Below, piece by piece: positions 22,401 through 31,623 of a stretch of DNA of 64,000 nt. Under the pieces are notes generated by a model. It was not told where the DNA came from. It saw only the letters and a program-made list of their open reading frames with translations, and did no database searches. How positions within the stretch are numbered: the first letter of the stretch is position 1; each line of letters starts with the position of its first letter. A program made the position numbers and the translations under genes. Origin of the DNA: Eleginops maclovinus (lineage: Eukaryota; Chordata; Actinopteri; Perciformes; Eleginopidae); NCBI RefSeq assembly GCF_036324505.1, contig NC_086357.1, forward strand, positions 23,375,793 through 23,439,792, read 5' to 3'.

Positions 22401-22919
22401 GAAGTGTGCCTGTGGTTATTAGTAACCGCAGCAGAGAGACTGAAAGCTTCTTTTTTTTTTGCAATGGAAACCCACTTCCGTGAACGTGCTAATGATGTGT
22501 TGAGACACATGAGTGTGATGTTACGAACTATTTTGGTTCCTTTTCATAATTCATTGAGTTTCAGAGAATGTGAAAGGCAGTATGTTATTAGTAGTAGATG
22601 TAGTTGATTGATTCATATTGTGTATCAATAATCTAAATCTGCACCTCTGAATAAGTACATCTGTGTGTCTAATCTCCTTTCACACTACATTATATTTCGT
22701 TTTGCTGACGCACCTATCCAAAGTGACTTAGAATAAGTGCACTCAACCATGAAGATACAATCTCAGAACAGCAGGGATCCTGCGGGTACTTTAGCTTTCA
22801 ATAAGACAAACCACTCTTAAGTGCTACTGCATCAACTTCCTACAAACCTTTTTTGTATTGATCTACGTAAAGAAGTGAGGTGTTTTGTTGTTATTATAAT
22901 TATATTTTTTTGTATTTTG

Positions 22920-23053
22920 TATTATTATTATTATTATTATTATTATTGTTATTATTATTATTATTATTATTATAAGCATGATAATAATAATTATTATTCA
23001 AATTTTTGTTACTATCATTATTTGTATTTTCTATTATTTTTTTGTATTTAATT

Positions 23054-23117
<64 letters not shown>
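22920..23117 (+). repeat. Two (TTA)n microsatellites separated by AT-rich sequence
   Basis: Runs of TTA/ATT at 22920-22974 (with one TTG interruption) and 23055-23117 (about 21 units). The short open frames encoding poly-Tyr or poly-Ile here are artefacts of the repeat. Confidence 0.95.
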
Positions 23118-23118
<1 letters not shown>

Positions 23119-23175
23119 TTAATGGCCACGTTGCAGTCGAAACAGTTGGGTTTTCAGTATAGTAGTCAAGAGGGT

Positions 23176-23226
23176 GTTTTGTTGTTTGTTTGTTTGTTTG
23201 TTTGTCTGTTTGTCTGCTTGGTTGTT
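23176..23226 (+). repeat. (GTTT)n microsatellite
   Basis: Imperfect TTTG repeats with a few C substitutions, 100 bp upstream of the copy B promoter block. Confidence 0.85.
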
Positions 23227-23324
23227 TTTGAGTATAAAGTGTAATAAGATGCATGAACTAAACAAATGCTAAGCAACAAATGCAAAGTAGAATCTCAGAA
23301 TGGAAAGTGGGTCAGTGTTTTGCA

Positions 23325-23762
23325 GGAAACAGCGCCCCCTGCTGTGCTGCACACACAACAACAGACTGAACTCATAAAAGAAAAAAAGAAAAAAAACTCA
23401 AAGCCGAGACAATCAGGAAGTGATTCAAATGTGCTTCGTACTTTTTCCGCTCTCTTGCTCGCGTGCCGTGAGTTTCTGTCGGATCAGTTTGGATTCTCCG
23501 CGTGCTTCTGGGGTCGCAGCTCGCTCAAACTCTCTCCATTCATTGAGCGCAGGGAATACATCTGGATCAGCTGCTGCGCGTGGAGCTGAAGCTCGCCTAC
23601 ACTTATCCTCCATAAAGTGACCTTAGGTGGTCACTCGACTCCACCGGTTTAATTCTCCATTGCAAGGTGTGTATCATCGGTGAGTGGATGTATGTTTAAA
23701 TGCTTCAGATTGAAGTGTTTTTAAAAATGTTTTGTAATGTTTAACTTTATTTTGGAGTCTAG
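23325..23762 (+). promoter_or_regulatory. Promoter and non-coding exon 1 of elovl8 copy B
   Basis: 23325-23344 repeats the copy A block exactly. ATCAGGAAGTGATT follows (ETS core), then a GC-rich region with CATTCATTGAGCGCAGGGA, matching CATTCATCGCAGGGA in copy A. The non-coding exon probably ends at 23666 (GCAAG|GTGTGT), with a 96-bp intron before the ATG exon (acceptor TCTAG). Promoter and 5'UTR were therefore included in the duplication. Confidence 0.55.
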
Positions 23763-26700
23763 ATGGCCTCTGCGTGGCAAAGCGTACTGTCTGTTCACCA
23801 GAAGATAGTGGAACATGGAGGTATTTAGTGATTTATTATTCTACATAAAGGCCACAGTTCAGTATAAACAACAAGCCTGTGTTCATTCTGTGTGTGTGTG
23901 TGTGTGTGTGTGTAGTTGTGTGTCTGTGGGAGTTTGGAGATGCAAATGTGTTTCCCTGTTTGTCCTCACAATGACTGCTTTGTGGCTTGTCACTCGGTTA
24001 GCCACCATGACCAAAAATGGCCTTTTTTATATCTTAATCTCACCAGATTTTGAGTCAGACTCTGGTTAATTCACTTAAAACACACACAGGTCATCTGAGC
24101 TGACCTGGAACAAGACTTGGCATTTCCTGTAGAGACTAAAATAAATCAGTGCAAATCAATGAAGCTCTCAAAACTTGTAGTCAGACATCTGTCCTGTAGT
24201 CTTGTATATCTTGATATTCTGACTTAGTTCACATAACCATAATTACAACTAGTCATCTGAGTAGCAAAATACTGACTTCCTGTGCAGATTACATAAAGAT
24301 CAGAACTGGAAGTTTGGTCAAATTAAGGCAGCTCATAAAACTACAATAAGTAATAGGTCTGTAATTCTTTCTAGAGATGTGTCTTGTAATAGATGTCTTT
24401 GGATAGTGGTCAACCTGTGTGAGTATTAGTCTACCTGAGCAGGTGGCACCTTGTATAGCAGCCTCTACCTTTATGAATGAATGGGTGAATGCTGAGTTGT
24501 ATATGTTATAGCGCTTTGCGGGGTTGTAAAGCACTGTAAAAATGGACATCCATTAACCATGCATTTACTATATAGATAAACGTACGGATGCATGGCTGCT
24601 GGTCTACTCCCCGGTCCCGGTGGCCATCATCTTCCTGCTGTACCTGTGTGTGGTTTGGGCCGGCCCTCGTCTGATGAAACACAGAGAGCCCCTCGACCTC
24701 AAGGGCATCCTCATCGTCTACAACTTCTCTATGGTCGGCCTGTCAGGATACATGTTCTATGAGGTGCGTTTGTCCTGGTCAATCATGAGCACAGTCATCA
24801 TGGAAAAGTAAATTCTGTTTTATGATACAGGTTGAGCTTGATGGTGTTTAATATGAAGTTCTTGTATCGAATTTCCTAGTTCCTGGTCACATCCTGGCTC
24901 TCAAACTACAGCTACCTCTGTCAGCCTGTAGATTACAGCAACAGCCCGCTGGCAGTGAGGGTAAGGAAGTGTCTCAATACACTCATTCACTCACTTTAAT
25001 GTGCATGCAGATGTTTGCCCTTCCATTAGCTACACATTGAACATCATTTGCAGTAAAATAATCCTACAAAAAGTGTGAAACTCACCTATTTCTGTTATTT
25101 CCTCCCTCCCAGATGGCCAAAGCCTGCTGGTGGTTCTTCTTCTCAAAGGTCATAGAGCTCAGTGACACGGTGCGTATTTAAATAACATGTTTTGTATTGT
25201 ATCATGGAGTCAAATGGAGAAATGGAAATAATACAAATTCTCCTTCTTGATCAGCTCTTCTTCATCCTGAGGAAGAAGAACCGGCAGCTGACGTTCCTCC
25301 ACATTTACCACCACGGACCCCTGATGTTCAACTGGTGGGCGGGAATCAAGTTTGTGGCTGGAGGACAATGTGAGTCAACTTTTCGTATTCATTTACTGTC
25401 AATGACATAAAACACATGACCTTGTGGATGTAGATAAGTCTGGTGTAATTCTATGTGTTACTTATCATCCAGAAAAAGCCATAAAGTGACAAAAACCAGC
25501 AATAAATGATCCCCCGACAGGCATTAGCCATGACACAGTAACTACACATTCCAAAACACACTTGTTGATATTCTAGGTCTAAACATTTTTTTTCAATGTC
25601 TGAAATCGTAAGAGGGGAGGTGTTACGTGATGGTCAGGTTCTGCCAGGTCTGTATTGTTCAGTGTCTCCTTTAATCTCCGTCCCGTGGGCCTCTGAGCTG
25701 CTTCCCGTCGTCACTTTGTGTCTGGTTCTTCCAGACTGGTTTCCTCGAGGCACATGTAGTTTCGTCACCCCGTCCACCAACCTGTCTTTCATGACATTTC
25801 TTGTGACATAGGACTTTTTTTTCCCGCGGAACTTTTAGAGACCAATCTTTCTTGACCTGCTTCACTGTTAGTACTTATATTAGTTATTTCCAAGGATCTA
25901 AGGAGGATTTACTGCAGTTATGTCACACTTTAAAGGACTGAATGCAAATGTGACTGCGACGCAATACACCTGTAGGCCGAGTGCATTTTTGGAATTTCCA
26001 CTCTTGAGGAATGTAAACATCAGCATTAAACAAAGGAGGCGCTCCTTCCATTTCCCGTAGTGGTCACTCCCAGGCGCGGCCCGGAGGAGCCTTCAGAGTG
26101 ATCCTCTTAGAGGCCGCCACACTTCAAACAGTCCCACGCTTACAGCAAGGGATGACTCTACCTCTGTTTCATCACACGACATACTTTTTAATTATATTTT
26201 TTATGAATGACTCTACTCTCTTTTTCTTTCACTACGTTCTATACTGTGACTTTAATAATATTTTTTATTAAATACTTTTTTTAAAACTACATATTTACTT
26301 TGTGTTTTTAACTATATTTAAATTTTACAATGACTTTTTTACTGCATACTTAACGTGACCTTTTTAATTATCTTTGTTATGAATGAATACATACTGCAAC
26401 TTGTTTACTACATACGATGCTGTGACTTGTTTAATTATATTCTTAACTAAATATTATATACCCAGACTTTTTTACTACATACTTAACTGTGACTTTAAAA
26501 ATCAATAAATGATGAATTATTATATACTACTACTTTGTGAGTTATATTTTTGATCAATAACTAACATTTATATACTGCAACGTTTTACTACATACTAACT
26601 AGAATCTTTATGAATGGATATATGCAATGACCTTTTTATTAAATACTATATACTGTAATGAAACTCCGTTCAGGCTAAGGCTCAGGGAGCTGTACACCGG

Positions 26701-29700
26701 ATCAGATGGACTCCCTGACACCGTGTCACTCTGTCCTGTTACTATCTGCAGAGAGACTGCTTTAGGCCAAATCCACTATCAGGGTCATACAAGACTCAGC
26801 TGAGAGGGACTGTAGAGCCCCAGGCCGCCTGCCTTCAGTGAGAGGAGAGGCATCAGCTCAGATGCCTCGAAATAAAACTAAAAGGCCACATTGAAAATCT
26901 GTATCATATATCATGACTTCTTTACATTTGACTTATATCTTTTATTAAATACGGTACACTATGATCTTTGACGACATACTATACTGTGACCTTTTTTATT
27001 GTAATGGTATTAAACACTATGTACTTCTGTATATATTATGACTTTAAACAACAAACCATACTGTGACTTTTAAAACGTATTATTTTGAATGAAATCCTTT
27101 AAATGATGACTTTTAATGACACACTTCAACTTTTTCACAGCTTACTGTAGTGTTCTTCTGTTTAGAGACAAAAATAATGACTTTTTTATGACTTTTTTAT
27201 GACAGTAAACAGACTTTTGATTATTTATGTTATGCATACTTTGCAATTACTATTTCATAAAATGATTAATGATGAAATATATTTTTACGCTTTTAACATG
27301 TCTTTTTATTTTGTGACGTTATACTAAACAGTTATTTTGTTCTACGAATAATCATTGAGTAGGATCATTTCTACGCGATGACTAATGACTCTCGTTATGA
27401 TTTACTCTGCTGATATTTCACCTGAACGTTCTTTGAGACACATTTTGTGATTTCTTGATTATGCATCATTTAATTGCATAATTGGATGATCTTATATAAG
27501 ACCTTTAATGACATGCTCTGTATTTTCTCATGACCTTTTAATGATATACTCAAATTAAATTATTTGAAATAATTACGTGATGTAAAAATGACAGTTTTTG
27601 ATACTTTAGTGTTACGTTTCATATTTAAAATATATGCAGTTTATACAGTGACCTTTACCGATGCTTTTATAATACTGGAACTTTTTTTAATGACAAATTC
27701 TTAATGCTTAATTCTCCTTTTTTTTTAAGACTTTTTAAGACTTTTTTTACCTAATTTAAATTATTGTAATATTTTTAAATCCATTTTTTACATGTTTTTT
27801 TTATGGTGTGTTACGATTGTCGCACGTCATGTGTTATGATTGTGACATACCAAACTATGACTTCACCGTCACATTCCAGTTTTATCTGCTCTACTTTACA
27901 ACAGCCCTCAGAGTCGGCCTCATGCCAACACTGAGGGCTGGGCTGAGCTGTTGGAATCACCCTGAAGTCATTACATCTGTATTTAAGAAATGTGCAGATA
28001 CTCTGTCAACTATTTCTTTCTTATATTCCAGCATCAGTAACAGGTTTATTCTCAAGCAGGCTAACACATAATTTGCTTTGGTGTAAATGGTACAGAAGGA
28101 GGAATACGTTGTAGAAAGTAGAAAATCAATTAAAAACTGAAAAATCTAAAATATAGAGAATATTTTCACAACATGTAAATACAGAAATAATTGAGTTCAG
28201 TAAAAAATGTGACAAAAATATAACTTGGATAAACACTTTATTCATCCCAAATTGGGAAATGATTTTGTTTCAGCAGCAGTGTCAAGCATTACACAAGTTA
28301 AACATGTTTAAAATGAACAGTAAGATACAGATGTAATCTCAATGAACATTTATATATAATACAAATAAAGATTGACACTAGCTGTGGAGAGCTGTGCAGA
28401 TTAATAGAGGTAAGGTAGCTTTAAACAGACATCTGCAACAATATTCTGAGGGATGTGCGGGACGCTGTATTAAAATGAAAGAACTTGAGGAACTTTTTCC
28501 ACTCGTGTTTGAGAAAGTTCAACAACTACAGTTACCACATGTTTAAAACACAAGATATTTAGAAACTATATCACTTTTTACTGATCATACATCTTCAGTA
28601 GGAGCATAACATCTTAGAAGTGAGTGCTAAATAACAAGGTTAAGACATTTGGAAATACTAACGGATATAATAACACGGAGATTCTGTTCTTTTTTGGGAT
28701 TTACAAAAAGAAAAATGACCACCAGCAATAGTATTACACTTAAGCTACAGGTTTTGTCGCCTCCCTACGGGAACGCCCTTCAGCTTTACACTTCAACAAG
28801 GAATGCTGAAGGAGGATGCTTGTAGTTATTAGTTTCTTTTGTGGTGTGAAAGAGTGTTTCCTTAGCCACTGCCAGGGTCTGAGGACAGAGGGGGTTGTAT
28901 GCTGTAGAGATCGTAAAGCTCCCTGAGGCAAATTCATAACGGGGGATTTAAATAGATTTTGAATGTTTGTTATAATGTAGTTTAAATTAGAAATAGACAA
29001 AATGAGACACAAAAATAAATGTCATTCAAAGGAACAAAGTAATTTCTGTACTTCCTTTAGGATCATTTATTCACATTTCTCATCCATCCTCGTGTTCAAA
29101 TGCTATCTGATCCGTTGCATAGATGTTTTTTTATTTAACAAGAGCTCAGTTAAACTTTCTAAAAAGAGGACTGAAGTGCTCTGAAGCAAAATCCTAACAA
29201 AACATATTGGCAACGTGAGATAGAAAGAATGGTGCAACAGTACACAGTTTGACTGTTTCCTCACATGTTAAAACTTGCTCCGGTAGATTCTTAATTCACT
29301 CACTTTCAGATCGTATCCCAGTGTTTCCCAATCCTTTACTGCAGGGCACGGCTTTTCTAGATCCAAATATGTTAAAGGTCACTCGCGTGTACCAACATAA
29401 AAACACTTTCAGACATGTCCTTAGAAATAATCGGGAAAAATGTTTGTAATTTATTGCATAGAAGAAAACGGATTACCTGTAATATCAGTGTGACCTTTAA
29501 AATACAAAAAAAATAATACTGCCTTCTTTCCACCCTCTGTCCGAAACCAGAGCGCAGTCTGCTCTTTTTGGTTAGCTGACCGGCTCTGTTGTGATTTACT
29601 CAACCTTTTAGATATGTCCCACCCTTTAGTCTATCACGTACAATGTGTTGGAGCGCTAGCCAATTGAAGTGTTGAAAAGTGATGTCAGTATGTTCCTGAA

Positions 29701-30397
29701 GTTAAAAAAAGACCCGAGTCGAATGATGGCGTTTCAGGTATAAGGTGTGGTAGAGAAACTAACTCTGGAGGTATCTTTGGGAGCCTTTGCAGACCATTTA
29801 CATGCAGAAAAAACTATACAACACACTACAGGGAAGGGAAAGCCACAAAAGGTTCAACAGTTCCTCTTTTAATAAAGGATGCGAGTACTTCTTCCAACAC
29901 TGGTTTTTCTTCTGCAACATAAAACTTGTAGACTTCCTGCTGTCCTTTATCCGTTATACCTCCAGGCCTCTTTGTTTTGATCCCCAGACTTAACGTGTTT
30001 TTATTTCCTGCAGCGTTCTTCATCGGCCTGCTGAACACCTTTGTCCACGTGGTGATGTACTCTTACTACGGCCTGGCTGCCATCGGCCCTCACATGCAGA
30101 AGTACCTGTGGTGGAAGAGATACCTGACGTCTCTGCAGCTCGTGAGTAATCTCCGATCTGTATGAGAGGAATGTGACTGTGCTTACGATATGTCTGTGAG
30201 GTAATCTGTTCTGAACCTTTCCCCTCCAACAGGTGCAGTTTGTGTTGTTCCTGCTGCACTCGGGCTACAACCTGTTTGCAGACTGCGACTTCCCTGACAC
30301 GATGAACGCCTTGGTGTTCGGCTACTGCGTCTCCCTCATGATCCTATTCCTTAATTTCTATTATCAGAGCTACGTTAACAAGAGGAAGCAGAATTAA
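23763..30397 (+). CDS. elovl8: Very-long-chain fatty acid elongase, elovl8 copy B, 7 coding exons
   Basis: Exons: 23763-23820, 24576-24763, 24880-24960, 25113-25169, 25255-25369, 30014-30141, 30233-30397. Every exon has exactly the length of its copy A partner (58, 188, 81, 57, 115, 128, 165), giving 263 residues. The HIYHH box, [16 protein letters not shown] and [13 protein letters not shown] are intact, so the enzyme should be functional. Differences cluster at the N-terminus ([19 protein letters not shown] against [19 protein letters not shown]), just after the histidine box ([15 protein letters not shown] against [15 protein letters not shown]) and at the C-terminus. The end KRKQN gives RKxx rather than KKxx, a weaker ER-retrieval signal. 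Intron 5 is 4.6 kb against 1.05 kb in copy A. Candidate AATAAA at 30745-30750. It converges on the GLIS gene. Confidence 0.88.
24400..24565 (+). repeat. Teleost interspersed repeat abutting exon 2 of elovl8 copy B
   Basis: TTGTATAGCAGCCTCTACC, GAATGAATGGGTGAATG, ATAGCGCTTTGCGG and a tail near ATCCATTAACCAT match the layout of a common fish repeat whose end reads AAGCGCTATATAAAT...CCATTTACC. It ends only about ten bases before the exon 2 acceptor (ACTATATAG at 24575). Confidence 0.6.
26160..27760 (-). repeat. Large degenerate minisatellite, 'TACTATACTGTGACTTTTT' type
   Basis: Dozens of diverged units with TACATACT, ACTGTGACTTTTT and TTTAATTATATTTT, interrupted by a GC-rich island at 26665-26880. 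In reverse orientation the unit matches the GTCATAGTATA arrays at 16770 and 32005. Very AT-rich. Confidence 0.65.
28225..28290 (+). repeat. Retroposon-type tail fragment
   Basis: ATAAACACTTTATTCATCCCAAATTGGGAAAT resembles the TTTATTGATCCC..GGGAAATT tail widespread in teleost LINE/SINE families. Only a short piece is recognisable. Confidence 0.45.
29525..29872. mobile_element. Decayed TTAA MITE related to 17905-18310
   Basis: Shared blocks with the 17905 element: AGAGCGCAGTCTG, AGATATGTCCC.CCC, GCGTTTCAGG, TTTGCAGACC.TTTACATGCA, CACACTACA and AGTTCCTCTTTTAA at the right end (TTAA 29869-29872). The left end is no longer clear. Confidence 0.6.
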
Positions 30398-31623
30398 GAA
30401 GTGTAGGACACACTGAGGCTTCATGAGAGCAGCTGACAAGTATTGTGTCAGCTCGAGGGATTTTTTTCCTGCCTGCAGTACTCACTAGCGTCCACTAGAG
30501 GGAACAACACGCCCACAGTGTTTTTGTCATGGTGCTCATTATCAAGTGTCAGAATTGAACATTGTATATTTACCAGACGTGTGCTACTAAATGTCATTTG
30601 AGGTTTTTGTATTTGATATTGTCAAATTATATGTTTAAAAAAGAGAAACATCACGTGATCATTCAATTATTTATTCCTTAAATTGAGAAATGACAAACAT
30701 TCAAATGATTGCTGTAAACAAACTGTACATTTTATACATATAATAATAAAGTAGGTGGGTTTCCTTCTGCATTATTGCAGAGTTAATGAGTTCAAACCCT
30801 CCTCCAGAGATAAATCAAAAAAAGCAAAACACTTAATGACAAAGTACAGAAATGCAAACACGTTTTTTTCCACTGCTTAAACAACACGGCAACATTTTAT
30901 ATATACTCTTTTCTACACTTCAGTCTGAGACGGATTGAAGGATGTAGATCAGAGATAAAACACAGGAAGAGGAGGGAGAGGACGTTTCCTTTCAGTTGCT
31001 TTGTTTCGTTCAAAGTTAATATATTTACGCTGAAAAACCTGCATGTGTACATGAGTTCTAGATGTGATTTAAGAATCTAAGAAATAAAGCATTTTTGATC
31101 TTTAAATCGACTGAAGGGCACATATTGTTTTTTATATCTTGATTTTTCAGCTTCTTTGACTTTGCTAATAAAAGGAGACTTTGTGTTACTTCTTTGACTT
31201 GTGTCATTCATAAATTGGAAGAGCAAGAAGCTGATGCCAACATATTAATTACTGGAGAATGTCATGTTAAAATGATTCATTTAGGACAAGGAAATTAATT
31301 TTTGGACACATGCAACCTCTGATGAGACATCCCTTTTTAAAGCGGTCACAGATCTTAAAAAAAGGGAAAGTATTTTGAGCAATTTGTCATCATTTAATCA
31401 CAATATCTCAAGTTAATCACATTGCAGTTTATTTCTGTTTCATCTCACTGGTTACACATCCATCCGCAGCGTAGGATAGATCAAGGTATAAATTATGTAG
31501 ATATTCAGAGTGACCCATATGTTAAAAAAAACAAACAAGAGGAAGTAGAGAAGGGGGATCCAGCTGAGAGGATGAAGGACTGCAGAGTGTGTGTGGTGAA
31601 GCGTGTCCTGCTCCAGTGTTGCT
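30398..31623. other. Convergent 3' ends of elovl8 copy B and the GLIS gene
   Basis: The copy B 3'UTR runs to about 30750 (AATAAA 30745-30750) or beyond. On the minus strand a candidate GLIS poly(A) signal is at 31433-31428. The sequence between shows no gene. Confidence 0.5.

Larger units (their letters stand above)
22401..23324. other. Spacer between the elovl8 copies, rich in simple repeats
   Basis: Holds two TTA arrays and a GTTT run (listed separately). No coding signature. It ends at the 20-bp block shared by both elovl8 promoters. Confidence 0.6.
25370..30013. other. Intron 5 of elovl8 copy B, expanded by repeats
   Basis: The intron holds a degenerate minisatellite (26160-27760), a retroposon-like tail (28225-28290), a decayed TTAA MITE (29525-29872) and GC-richer islands at about 25600-25810, 26040-26150 and 26665-26880. 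No exon-like coding signature was seen in the islands. The open frames here are short and unrelated to known families. Confidence 0.6.

Noticed and set aside
22821..23244. Poly-Tyr and poly-Ile open frames
   Set aside because: They are translations of TTA microsatellites.
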